Positions 8,076-15,542 of a DNA stretch of 41,634 nt are shown here, piece by piece. The notes beneath the pieces were generated by a model. That model had not been told where the DNA came from. It did no database searches and was given only the letters and a program-made list of their open reading frames with translations. Origin of the DNA: CAXMNX01 sp964194845 (GTDB taxonomy: Bacteria > Pseudomonadota > Alphaproteobacteria > Rhodobacterales > Rhodobacteraceae); contig CAXMNX010000039.1 of NCBI GenBank assembly GCA_964194845.1, positions 1-41,634 on the forward strand, written 5' to 3'. A program made the translations under genes and the position numbers. Position 1 is the stretch's first letter. Every line of letters starts with the position of its first letter.

Positions 8076-8658
8076 GCGTTACCCGGGTTTCGCTCAGAAA
8101 ACTGGCCACCCGGCGTCCGGCACCGCGTGCTGCGTCATGCACAAGCGCGAAATGTACATTTGCCGCGACAATTTTGGTCGACGCATCAGGTACGGTCAGG
8201 ACGCCCCATAGATCGCTGTTAACCTTCAGTTTTTCGCCCCGCGCCTCGAGCTTCCAGTCGTTACCCGGGTGCTGGACCACGATCTGGCCGCCCCAGGGCA
8301 ATGTATTTTCAAGGCATTGCAGCAAAAGGAACACCAGCTTGACATCGGCGCGCAAAAGCTCGGGCCCGGCCCGCCAGTCCACACGAATGCGGCCACCTTT
8401 GTAGGTCTCGTGCAATATGCTCTGGACCTCGCTCGCGCCGATTTTGACCTCCGGCGGTGCGGCACCAAAGGCAACGCGGAAGAACCGTATCCGGGCGTTC
8501 GCGTTTTCCACCGATTCCGCGATCAGCGCCATCTCGGGCGTCGATCCGATCCCCGACATCGACAATAATTCGACCCCGTTGCCAATCGCCCCCAGCGGGT
8601 TGATAAGATCGTGGCAGATGCGCGAACCGATTAGCGCGCTCAGGTCGTTCGCTGTCAT
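8065..8658 (-). CDS. chpT: Histidine phosphotransferase ChpT
   Basis: ChpT relays phosphate from the hybrid kinase CckA to the master regulator CtrA and to CpdR. The 197-residue protein carries SRICHDLINPLGAIGNGVEL near its N-terminus, with phospho-acceptor His16 in the HDLINPLGAI box. The C-terminal half resembles a histidine-kinase ATPase fold but has no clear nucleotide-binding N or G boxes, as is known for ChpT. In Rhodobacterales the pathway controls motility and gene-transfer-agent genes rather than being essential. A DUF3553 gene is transcribed divergently with only 33 bases between the start codons. Confidence 0.92.
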   Translation of the reverse strand: MTANDLSALIGSRICHDLINPLGAIGNGVELLSMSGIGSTPEMALIAESVENANARIRFFRVAFGAAPPEVKIGASEVQSILHETYKGGRIRVDWRAGPELLRADVKLVFLLLQCLENTLPWGGQIVVQHPGNDWKLEARGEKLKVNSDLWGVLTVPDASTKIVAANVHFALVHDAARGAGRRVASFLSETRVTLSF

Positions 8659-8691
8659 GGCGGTTCACACGCCGACAAAGGGTTCCCGCAT

Positions 8692-8883
8692 ATGCCCGAT
8701 GATACGTCATTTCTGGAACCGGGAATGCTGGTCAGCCATCCGGGTCGACCGGATTGGGGGATCGGACAGGTGCAATCCAACATCGGCGGACGCGTGACGG
8801 TGAACTTTCCCGACGAAGGCAAGGTGGTCATTGATTGCTCTCGTGTCACGCTTGTTCCTGTGTTCGACGCCGACAATGGTTAA
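8692..8883 (+). CDS. DUF3553 domain protein
   Basis: A 63-residue protein with FLEPGMLVSHPGRPDWGIGQV followed by GRVTVNFPDEGKVVI. This is the DUF3553 fold, a small beta domain similar to the CarD/UvrD-tail (Tudor-like) parts that contact RNA polymerase or DNA. The similarity to such binding domains is known for the family; a partner here is inference only. The gene sits next to chpT in many related genomes, in divergent orientation as here. Confidence 0.82.
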   Translation: MPDDTSFLEPGMLVSHPGRPDWGIGQVQSNIGGRVTVNFPDEGKVVIDCSRVTLVPVFDADNG

Positions 8884-8986
8884 TATCGTGAAGGTTAATA
8901 AATCGTAACACAACTTAAACGAGTAAACAATTCTTTACACAACCGTATGGGTTTTGTGCCGTTGCAAGGCCTATGAGGGCTTCCTT
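8884..8986. promoter_or_regulatory. AT-rich intergenic stretch before olsB
   Basis: After the DUF3553 stop there are about 100 AT-rich bases with three TTAA words (in GGTTAATATC, GGTTAATAAATC and ACTTAAACG). None forms a full TTAA-N7-TTAA CtrA site. Promoter elements for olsB probably lie here or within the repeat that follows, but I cannot fix a -35/-10 pair with confidence. Confidence 0.3.
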
Positions 8987-9089
8987 GTGCGTTTCAGGTT
9001 TCGACGGAAACGGCACGCATCGAAATGAGCGCTAGCGCCGCAGGCGAAAGACAGCGTATTTCAATTCCGTTCAAACCGGAAATGCACTA
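8987..9089 (-). mobile_element. MITE-like repeat, copy 1 (family with terminal inverted repeats)
   Basis: This 103-bp stretch begins GTGCGTTTCAGGTTTCG and ends with a sequence whose reverse complement is TAGTGCATTTCCGGTTTG, so the ends are imperfect inverted repeats. Its sequence closely matches the reverse complement of 40568-40670, also 103 bp, including ATCGAAATG.GCG, GCCGC.GGCGA.AG.CAGCGT and AAACC.GAAA.GCACT. It has no coding capacity. It lies directly upstream of olsB, leaving about 30 bases before that start. The strand is given to match the copy at 40568 taken as plus. Confidence 0.72.
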
Positions 9090-9120
9090 GAAGGCCGCAA
9101 TCCGAAGCCGAAGGGCCGTG

Positions 9121-9897
9121 ATGGACCGCGAGAACGCGCAACTACTGACCCGCATTGCCACCACAGACGTCGATCTGCGCGGCGCAGAGCGTCTGCGTTA
9201 CAAAGTGTTCGTCGAAGAGCTTGGCGGTGACGGCGCGCTGGTCGATCATGAAAACCGGCTCGAGCGTGACCGGTTCGACCCGCATTGCGACCACCTGGTG
9301 CTGATCGACGAACGGCGCGATGCACAGGCGCTTGATCATGTCGTCGGCGTCTATCGCCTGATGTCGGGAACCGGTGCCGCGGCGGCCGGGCAATTCTATT
9401 CCGAAGACGAATATGATCTGCGCCTTTTGATAAAATCGGGCCGCCCGCTGCTCGAGCTTGGGCGATCCTGCCTGCACACCGATTATCGCGGCGGCCTTGG
9501 TATGCAGCGACTTTGGCGCGCGCTTGGGGCCTATGTCCGCGAAGAAGACATCGCGGTGCTTTTCGGCGTGGCGAGCTTTCACGGCAACGATGTCGACGCC
9601 ATCGCGCCGTCGCTTTCGCTTTTGCACCACCAGCATCTGGCGCCGCCGGAACTTCGCGTGCGCGCCCGCGAAGACGTGTTTCAACGCATGGATATACTGC
9701 CGCCCGACCAGTTTGACCGGATCGAGGCGATGCGCGGCGTTCCGCCGTTGATCAAGGCCTATCTGCGTCTGGGCGGCGTCGTTGGCGACGGCGCATTCAT
9801 CGACCGGGAATTCAATACGATAGACGTTTGTTTCGTGTTGGATACAAGCCAGCTAAATGCCCGTGCGACTGACCTCTATAACCGGGGCGTTGCATGA
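9121..9897 (+). CDS. olsB: L-ornithine N(alpha)-acyltransferase OlsB
   Basis: OlsB transfers a 3-hydroxyacyl chain from acyl carrier protein to ornithine, giving lyso-ornithine lipid. The 258-residue protein has the GNAT-like 'hemolysin' fold: RYKVFVEELGGDG around residue 25-37, VVGVYRLM, LELGRSCLHTDYRGG (about residues 113-127), and ASFHGNDVDAIAPSLSLLHH. I chose the ATG at 9121; a GTG at 9118 is directly adjacent and equally possible. Its stop overlaps olsA by 4 bases (ATGA), the standard olsBA pair. The membrane lipid made contains no phosphate and helps under phosphate limitation. Confidence 0.92.
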   Translation: MDRENAQLLTRIATTDVDLRGAERLRYKVFVEELGGDGALVDHENRLERDRFDPHCDHLVLIDERRDAQALDHVVGVYRLMSGTGAAAAGQFYSEDEYDLRLLIKSGRPLLELGRSCLHTDYRGGLGMQRLWRALGAYVREEDIAVLFGVASFHGNDVDAIAPSLSLLHHQHLAPPELRVRAREDVFQRMDILPPDQFDRIEAMRGVPPLIKAYLRLGGVVGDGAFIDREFNTIDVCFVLDTSQLNARATDLYNRGVA

Positions 9898-10751
9898 GCC
9901 AGGGCCCGACGTGGACCGGCGAGGATATCGTGATCCCACCGCTTCGGATCGGTCCTGCGGGGTGGCTGCGGGCAGCACTTCGGGGCGCTCTGCTGGCGTT
10001 CGTCACCTTCGGAGGTCTGGCGGTTTTGCTTCTGCTGCGGCTGGTGGAGCGCCCGCTCCACGGTCTAAACCGGCCATGGACGCCGCATATCGCGCAATTT
10101 GTCTGTCGCAGCGCCATTCGCATCCTCGGAATTGCGTATCGCGCCCACGGCGCGCGGATGGAAGAACCCGGTGCGGTGGTGGCCAACCATTCCTCGTGGC
10201 TGGATATCTTTACGCTGAACGCGGGCAAGCGCGTGTATTTTGTGGCCAAGTCCGAAGTGGCCCGCTGGCCTGGCATCGGCTGGCTGGCGCGCGCGACCGG
10301 CACGGTATTCATCCGCCGCGACGCCCGCGATGCAGCCCAGCAACTTGCGGTCTTCGAAGACCGGTTGAAGGCGGGCCACAAGCTTTTGTTTTTTCCCGAA
10401 GGCACGTCCACCGACGGCCTGCGGTTGCTGGCCTTCAAGCCGACGCTGTTCGCGGCGTTCTTTTCCGACAGCCTGCGCGATCTGCTTTGGATCCAGCCGG
10501 TGACGGTGATTTACCGCGCGCCAGAAGGCGAGGCGGTGCGGTTTTACGGCTGGTGGGGAGATATGGATTTCGGCAGCCATTTTTTGAAGACACTTGCAGC
10601 ACCAAGGCAGGGGGCGGTCGAGGTTTTCTGGCACGCGCCGCTTCGAGTTGCAGATTTCGCGGATCGGAAGGCGCTGGCGAGCGCGGCCGAGAAGGTGGTG
10701 AGGGCGCCGTTTGAGGATCTGGCGACGGCGCCGACGAAAGACCAAGCTTAA
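9894..10751 (+). CDS. olsA: Lyso-ornithine lipid O-acyltransferase OlsA
   Basis: OlsA adds the second acyl chain to lyso-ornithine lipid. The 285-residue protein belongs to the PlsC acyltransferase family. One hydrophobic segment near residues 28-49 (LRGALLAFVTFGGLAVLLLL) anchors it in the inner membrane. The catalytic H-x4-D motif is H99 to D104 in NHSSWLDIF, and the substrate motif FPEGTSTDG lies at residues 167-175. It overlaps olsB by 4 bases, so the two enzymes are translated together. It converges on an FHA-domain gene after a short gap. Confidence 0.92.
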   Translation: MSQGPTWTGEDIVIPPLRIGPAGWLRAALRGALLAFVTFGGLAVLLLLRLVERPLHGLNRPWTPHIAQFVCRSAIRILGIAYRAHGARMEEPGAVVANHSSWLDIFTLNAGKRVYFVAKSEVARWPGIGWLARATGTVFIRRDARDAAQQLAVFEDRLKAGHKLLFFPEGTSTDGLRLLAFKPTLFAAFFSDSLRDLLWIQPVTVIYRAPEGEAVRFYGWWGDMDFGSHFLKTLAAPRQGAVEVFWHAPLRVADFADRKALASAAEKVVRAPFEDLATAPTKDQA

Positions 10752-10807
10752 ATCTTACACCGAAACTTGGCCACGATTGCTTAGTGCCGCCATGAACGTT
10801 CCGGACC

Positions 10808-11545
10808 CTAGGTGTGTTCCGAACCCCAGTGGAAATTCTGGCTGCAAATCGCGACAAGCCGCAGGCTGGTTCCACCCAGGCTGATGACGTCGCCGTCGCG
10901 CAGCGTCGCTCGCGGCCCTGCTGTCACGCTGTTGAGCCGAACCGCCGCCCCTGCGCCGCAATCCAGCACGAAGGAATGGCGCGTCTCATCATAGGCAAGT
11001 GCGACATGGCGGGCTGGCGCGACCGCTTCGTCGCCAAAGCCAAGCTGGACGGTCTCACCGTCGCCGCGGCCAATGTGGCTGACGCCGCGCTCAAGGGCGA
11101 ACCAGTTGCCAACGCCCGGTCCTTCGACAACGACCAGCCAGCCGTAGGGAAAACGCGGCCGCGCCGACGCTTCCGCGTTCGCCACTTGATCGAAAAGCGC
11201 CTTGGTTTTCGCGCGGTGTTCCGCGGTTTCGTTCGGTTCAGGCACTTGACGCAGGTGGGGCAATGGCTTCGGGGGCGGGGCCTTTTGTACAGGCGCTTTC
11301 GGCGCCGTCGGATCGGCTACCGGCATCGCGTCAAGCCACGATCTGTCCACGAGAGTTTCGTCCGGACCGTCGGGGTTCAGAACCTCGTCGGGCACCGTCT
11401 GGTGGATAATGGCCTTATCGGTTTTGCTTTTTTTATCGCCGGCGTCGTCCGGCGACTGGCCGCGCCCGGTCATCTTTCCAAAATTGAGCATGTTATCCGT
11501 ATCCCGATCATAGAATCTGACTTCGGCGCGCTTGGCACGGGCCAT
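10808..11545 (-). CDS. FHA-domain protein
   Basis: The protein has 245 residues if the ATG at 11545 is used (MARAKRAEVRFYDRDTDN); an ATG at 11491 (MLNFGKMTGRG) would give 227. Neither start has a strong ribosome site, and the frame stays open further upstream through a palindromic repeat that is unlikely to be coding. The first two thirds are polar and Pro/Lys-rich. The last ~90 residues form an FHA fold: ALERGVSHIGRG, then APARHVALAYD, then LRDGDVISLGGTSLRLV. FHA domains bind phosphothreonine. The usual Ser before the His of the S-x-x-H motif is Pro here, so phosphopeptide binding is uncertain. No kinase gene is nearby. Confidence 0.78.
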   Translation of the reverse strand: MARAKRAEVRFYDRDTDNMLNFGKMTGRGQSPDDAGDKKSKTDKAIIHQTVPDEVLNPDGPDETLVDRSWLDAMPVADPTAPKAPVQKAPPPKPLPHLRQVPEPNETAEHRAKTKALFDQVANAEASARPRFPYGWLVVVEGPGVGNWFALERGVSHIGRGDGETVQLGFGDEAVAPARHVALAYDETRHSFVLDCGAGAAVRLNSVTAGPRATLRDGDVISLGGTSLRLVAICSQNFHWGSEHT

Positions 11546-11990
11546 GGCTGGCGCAGAATTCTGACAAAATGAGGGCGAAAGTGTTGGGATTTGTGGCCGC
11601 GTGATGGGTTTGCCACGGGTTCGGCCGGTTTCATGGCCCGGGTTCAAGCCGAGGGCGCCGGGTCCGCCCTGGACTTGATCCGGGGCCTGTTGCGGCTGGT
11701 AGTCGCAGCCCGCTTGCGCGAGATGACCGGGGTAACGGGGATTAGAACGGTTTGGTGTTTTATTGGAGGAAATTTCCACCGGATGAAGGCTTCGAGCCCA
11801 ATTTCGGCATTCAAATCGAACCATTCAGCAAGCGCCATTTGGCAGGTCGTGGTTTCTTACCCTACGCAACAGGCGAGCCAAAGGTTGATTTTCGGCAGAC
11901 CTAGGAAGCAGACCTGTGTAATGCGCATCTTTGGCACTCTCCATTTCCGTGCTATGCGTTCTGTATAATAAACGAAAAGTGGAGGGATAG
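11546..11990. other. Intergenic region, 445 bp, mostly unassigned
   Basis: This stretch holds the palindromic repeat at 11632-11690. The rest has no gene I can support: short open frames on the minus strand near 11644-11838 show no family signature. A TATAAT at 11964-11969 lies 22 bases before the next start codon and could be a -10 box. I see no good -35 box at 17-18 bases, so this promoter is only suggested. Confidence 0.4.
11632..11690. repeat. Intergenic palindromic repeat (CCCGGACTTGATCCGGG type), copy 2
   Basis: GGCCCGGGTTCAAGCC at 11635-11650 and TGGACTTGATCCGGGGCCT at 11670-11688 are arms of the same kind as at 6674-6738, here less perfect and in swapped order. The pair can form a hairpin. 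It lies upstream of the FHA gene and supports placing that gene's start downstream of it. Confidence 0.5.
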
Positions 11991-12353
11991 ATGTCCGACC
12001 TGGACCAGATAAATGTGCTCGATAGTGGCATGGCCGATGCAATCAACGCGGGCAACGCGGCCGCCATGTCGGCGCATTACACCGATGACGCTGCAATCCT
12101 TCCGCCCGGTGCGGGGCGCATTGACGGCAAGGAGGCGATACAGGGCTACTGGCAAGCCGCCATCGATGCCGGGCTCTGCGAGGTCAGTATCGCGTCGAGC
12201 TCGGTCGACATCACCGGCGACAGCTCAGTGACGGTCGGCACTCTTTCAGGCAAGATGGGGGACGCCGCGCTTACCGGGAAATACATCGTCACCGGCAAGA
12301 AGACCGGCGGCGGTTGGAAAATTCACCGCGACATCTGGAACTTCGACGCCTGA
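11991..12353 (+). CDS. NTF2-like (SnoaL/DUF4440-type) small protein
   Basis: A 120-residue protein starting at 11991 after a good GGAGG ribosome site. The pattern MADAINAGNAAAMSAHYTDD, then AAILPPGAGRIDGKEAIQGY, then a run of beta strands ending WKIHRDIWNFD, is that of NTF2-like cone-shaped domains such as SnoaL and DUF4440 (SgcJ/EcaC). These serve as small enzymes or ligand-binding proteins; no role can be given here. It has no signal peptide. It stands 50 bases before the DUF2652/SRPBCC gene, so the two may be co-transcribed. Confidence 0.8.
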   Translation: MSDLDQINVLDSGMADAINAGNAAAMSAHYTDDAAILPPGAGRIDGKEAIQGYWQAAIDAGLCEVSIASSSVDITGDSSVTVGTLSGKMGDAALTGKYIVTGKKTGGGWKIHRDIWNFDA

Positions 12354-12403
12354 ACTAGTTCCGCGCCGTATACTGTATCTCATCAATCGTTCGGGATGAA
12401 GCG

Positions 12404-13480
12404 ATGACAACTCACACCGGCTATCTGCTGATTGCGGATATCTCCGGATATACCAATTTCCTGACGTCGTCAGAAATGGATCACGCCAATCCTATCTTGC
12501 AGTCATTGCTGGAAGTTCTGGTCGAACAAGTTGGCGACCCATTGCATTTCTGGAAGATGGAAGGTGATGCGGTTCTGGCCTATTCGACAAGGCAGCAGTT
12601 TCCGTCTGGCGAGACGTTTCTTGCCATCTGCGAGAACCTTTACCACTGCTTTGCCATGCGGCGGCAGGAGATCATTTCGAACACGACGTGCCCGTGTACT
12701 GCGTGTTCGAATGTCGGCACCTTGGATTTGAAAATCATCGCCCATTACGGACATTTCGATGAGATGACGGTTGGGCCGGTGAGTGACATTTCCGGCGCCG
12801 ATGTCATCCTGGTCCATCGGATGACCAAGACAGACGTAACCAAGATCACCGGCGTGCGCAGCTATGCGCTCTTCAGCGACGCCGCCGCCGAAGCGATGGA
12901 TATCGATAAGGCTTTGGAGCCTTTTTCTCAGGAGTTCGAGCATTTCGGCGAGGTTTCGATGCAGGTTTTTGACCTTGCGAAGGCCTGGGAGACTTTTCGC
13001 TCAAATCGCGAGCGTTTCTTTCTTGAGGAGGAGGATGGCGTTTGGACCTACCGCCATCACTTCAACGCGCAGACAGCCGTCGTTTGGGAATTTTTGGTCG
13101 CCCCGGAACTCAAGGAACGCTGGATGGATGGCATAAATTCGGTCACTGTTGACAATCAAATTGAGCGCGTTGGAAGCGGCTCAACGTATCATTGTGCGCA
13201 TGAGATGGCGGATTTTATTTATCGCATTACCGATTGGGAGCCCTTCATCTATTTTTCGACACGTATCAACGATCCGGGGCGCGCCGGCATAGATTTACCG
13301 GAGACTTATCACCTAACGCAGACCGACACTGGCACCGAATTGCGCTATACCATGGGCAAGGCGTATGACGCCGACGGAAACCGGTCAAAGATATCGGAAG
13401 AAGAGGCGTCCGGATTTTTGGCCGGGTTCTGGAAGGCGTCGTTTGACGAGATGGAGGAGCAGATCGAGGCGGCGAACTAG
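12404..13480 (+). CDS. DUF2652 (nucleotide-cyclase-like) and SRPBCC fusion protein
   Basis: The protein has 358 residues in two domains. Residues 1 to about 185 resemble class III nucleotide cyclases: YLLIADISGYTNFL holds the first metal-type Asp, and FWKMEGDAVLAYS mimics the K-x-x-GD hairpin with the second Asp. The later G-x-x-V-N-x-x-x-R element reads GADVILVHRM, so Asn is replaced by Ile while Arg is kept; true cyclase activity is doubtful. A Cys cluster CPCTACSN precedes LDLKIIAHYG, a mark of DUF2652. Residues about 210-345 look like an SRPBCC ligand-binding fold (YRHHFNAQTAVVWEFLVAPE, then ELRYTMG). Function unknown. Confidence 0.8.
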   Translation: MTTHTGYLLIADISGYTNFLTSSEMDHANPILQSLLEVLVEQVGDPLHFWKMEGDAVLAYSTRQQFPSGETFLAICENLYHCFAMRRQEIISNTTCPCTACSNVGTLDLKIIAHYGHFDEMTVGPVSDISGADVILVHRMTKTDVTKITGVRSYALFSDAAAEAMDIDKALEPFSQEFEHFGEVSMQVFDLAKAWETFRSNRERFFLEEEDGVWTYRHHFNAQTAVVWEFLVAPELKERWMDGINSVTVDNQIERVGSGSTYHCAHEMADFIYRITDWEPFIYFSTRINDPGRAGIDLPETYHLTQTDTGTELRYTMGKAYDADGNRSKISEEEASGFLAGFWKASFDEMEEQIEAAN

Positions 13481-13670
13481 CGCGTTAGCCTGAATATCGG
13501 CAACCCTGCTATATAGCCCGACATTAGCGTAGGTTGTGCCAGCGAAAATGCCCGCTTTGTCCGCAAATCAAACCTTGATCCACCCAATTGTCAGCCAACC
13601 CCCGAACTTCCCGTTAGTTTTCAATTGACTAGCCCGTCACGGTCAGCGATCTAAACGACTTGCAGCAAAA

Positions 13671-13690
13671 ATGTTTCGCGCGCGAAACAT
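13671..13690 (-). terminator. Intrinsic terminator after the ThiE-like gene (perfect 20-bp palindrome)
   Basis: ATGTTTCGCGCGCGAAACAT is a perfect palindrome. It lies immediately beyond the stop codon (13691-13693) of the minus-strand ThiE-like gene. On that strand it is followed by TTTTGC, giving a hairpin plus a T run. The remaining 190 bases up to 13480 show nothing else I recognise. Confidence 0.7.
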
Positions 13691-14311
13691 CTAGCCCATC
13701 GCCGCCACCAGTTCCGCCAATGCCGCGACCGTGTCGTCACTGCGCCAGATCTCCTCGCCGATGGCAAAATAATCTGTATGAGGGGCCAGATCCCGCACTA
13801 CATCGACGCTCAGCGCACCTTCGGCGACAATCGGCACTTCGATCATTTCCGACCACCACTCAAATATCGCCGGATCCGCTTGCGAACCGTCGCCAAGGCT
13901 GGTGCCGCCCGCCGAGCCGAAGGCTACATAATCGGCCCCCGATTCAGCCGCGTTCATGCCGTCGTGTTTCGAGACACCGCAGAAGGCTCCGACAATTGCG
14001 TCGCCGCCCAATGTCTTACGGACGTTTCGCACCGAACGCGCGCCGTCGGTCAGGTGAACGCCGTCAAGTCCCAGCTTTTCGACCATCGCGACATGGGCTT
14101 CAATCACCAGTGCCACGTCTCGGGCGTGGGTAACCTCGCGAAGCGCATCCGCCGCGCGACTTATCCGGTCTTCGTCGGCTGTTGCCATCGCCAGTCGGAC
14201 GCAGGCGATATTCTGGCTGTCCATCACGCTGGCAAGCCGGTCGGGAAACGTTGAAAGCTCAAAATCCGGCGGTGTTACGAGGTAGATCTGCGGGCGCTCG
14301 GGATCGGCCAT
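13691..14311 (-). CDS. ThiE/TenI-like TIM-barrel protein (thiamine phosphate synthase family)
   Basis: A 206-residue protein that starts MADPERPQIYLVTP and keeps the family pattern: LGLDGVHLTDG (about residues 79-89), IVGAFCGVSKHDGMNAAESGADYVAFGS, and a late VPIVAEGALS. True thiamine phosphate synthases have a Lys/Thr-rich phosphate loop and a final AIGGI strand; these are replaced here by SAGGTSLGDG and VAEGAL. The gene therefore may be a divergent paralogue rather than a thiamine enzyme. There is no other thi gene beside it. It lies convergent to the DUF2652 gene, with a terminator palindrome right after its stop. Confidence 0.7.
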   Translation of the reverse strand: MADPERPQIYLVTPPDFELSTFPDRLASVMDSQNIACVRLAMATADEDRISRAADALREVTHARDVALVIEAHVAMVEKLGLDGVHLTDGARSVRNVRKTLGGDAIVGAFCGVSKHDGMNAAESGADYVAFGSAGGTSLGDGSQADPAIFEWWSEMIEVPIVAEGALSVDVVRDLAPHTDYFAIGEEIWRSDDTVAALAELVAAMG

Positions 14312-14355
14312 GTCCGGCTCCGTTTCAAAAACTTCCGCAGCCTATAGCCGCTGGG

Positions 14356-14685
14356 TCACTTCGGGGGAAGGCTTCGCACGTTTTCCAGCGCCAGCGCCAG
14401 AAGCTGACCGCGCCGTTCGTCGTCGGCAAGGGCCTCGTCGGTCACATCAACCATCCCACCCATCGGGCGGCCGGTGAACGACAGGGGCGACGCACCTTCG
14501 ATTGCCAGCGCTTTGTCCTGGCGGTCTTTTCCGATGCGCATCATGCCGCCGCCGGAATGCACGCCGCACAGCATGTGGCCATCGAGCATGAAACAAAGGC
14601 CGCCGAACATCTTTTTCTCGGTGATTGCGCCCATGTCGGCCACGTCATTTCGCAGAAGTTCCGCCAAACCTTCGTCGTAAGCCAT
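14356..14685 (-). CDS. TfoX/Sxy N-terminal domain protein
   Basis: A 109-residue protein with KKMFGGLCFMLDGHMLCGV and a later MMRIGKDRQDKALA, the signature of the TfoX N-terminal domain. In gammaproteobacteria, TfoX/Sxy proteins act with CRP to turn on competence genes; stand-alone N-domain proteins in alphaproteobacteria have no proven role. There is no C-terminal TfoX domain here. The gene is divergent from the trmJ-like gene, with 69 bases between start codons. Confidence 0.85.
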   Translation of the reverse strand: MAYDEGLAELLRNDVADMGAITEKKMFGGLCFMLDGHMLCGVHSGGGMMRIGKDRQDKALAIEGASPLSFTGRPMGGMVDVTDEALADDERRGQLLALALENVRSLPPK

Positions 14686-14754
14686 GATGTTGCCTCCCTT
14701 GTGCTTTTTTGCTGCGAACCCTAAGACCGCGGGCGTCCATCAAGGCCACTATAT

Positions 14755-15489
14755 ATGACCCAACCCGCCTTTGTCCTCGTGCGCCCGCAGATGGGTGAAA
14801 ATATCGGTGCTGTGGCGCGGGCGATGTGGAATTTCGGGCTGGATCATTTGGCGATCGTCGCGCCGCGCGATGGTTGGCCAAATCCCAACGCTGATGCCAT
14901 GGCGAGCGGGGCCGGGCGATTGCTGGACAATGCACAGATATTTGAGACGACCGCGGATGCGATTGGTGACCGGAGCTTTGTCTATGCCACAACCGCGCGT
15001 TCACGCGACCTGACGAAGCCGGTTTTTACGCCTGAAACCGCGATGGCGGATGCTTTGAGGCGTATTGGCGAAGGGCAGAATGTTGCTGTCCTTTTTGGAC
15101 CGGAACGGGCGGGGCTGGAAAACGATGATGTTGCTAAGGCAAATGCGATCGTTTCGGTGCCGGTGAACCCGGAGTTTCCGTCGATCAATTTGGCGCAATG
15201 CGTTTTGCTTGTCGCTTACGAATGGCACCGCGCGACAATTAGGACGGCAAGCGTTGAGATGGACCTGGCCGGCACCGAATTTGCGCCGCAGATTGAGATA
15301 GAGAAACTGGCCGAGCATTATGAGGAGAGGCTTGAAACCGCAGGTTTTTTCTTTCCCGAGGCCAAAGCGGCGCCGATGAAAGTTTCGCTGCGAAACATGT
15401 GGAGCCGGATGCCGCTGACGCGCGCTGACGTGCAAATGCTGCACGGCGTGTTGCGTCAGATGGTTCGCTGGAAAGAACGCGGTGAGTGA
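14755..15489 (+). CDS. trmJ: TrmJ-like SPOUT RNA methyltransferase
   Basis: A 244-residue SpoU/TrmJ-type enzyme, which uses S-adenosylmethionine to methylate a ribose in tRNA or rRNA (TrmJ acts at position 32 of tRNA anticodon loops). Motif 1 is RPQMGENIGAVARAMWNFG; the knot motifs are VAVLFGPERAGLENDD and VPVNPEFPSINLAQCVLL. The C-terminal helical extension is short but present. The choice of TrmJ over related family members is by overall resemblance. ctaA follows 53 bases downstream. Confidence 0.85.
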   Translation: MTQPAFVLVRPQMGENIGAVARAMWNFGLDHLAIVAPRDGWPNPNADAMASGAGRLLDNAQIFETTADAIGDRSFVYATTARSRDLTKPVFTPETAMADALRRIGEGQNVAVLFGPERAGLENDDVAKANAIVSVPVNPEFPSINLAQCVLLVAYEWHRATIRTASVEMDLAGTEFAPQIEIEKLAEHYEERLETAGFFFPEAKAAPMKVSLRNMWSRMPLTRADVQMLHGVLRQMVRWKERGE

Positions 15490-15542
15490 CTAGACGACCC
15501 GAGTTCGCGGCCATACATTTCGCGCGACAAAAGGAATTCAGA

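Noticed and set aside
8884..8940. Possible CtrA-binding site (TTAA-rich) near chpT
   Set aside because: TTAA words are present, but spacing is 11 bases or the second half does not match; no full TTAA-N7-TTAA site is seen.
11644..11838. 64-codon minus-strand frame upstream of the FHA gene
   Set aside because: It runs through a palindromic repeat and shows no ribosome site or family pattern.
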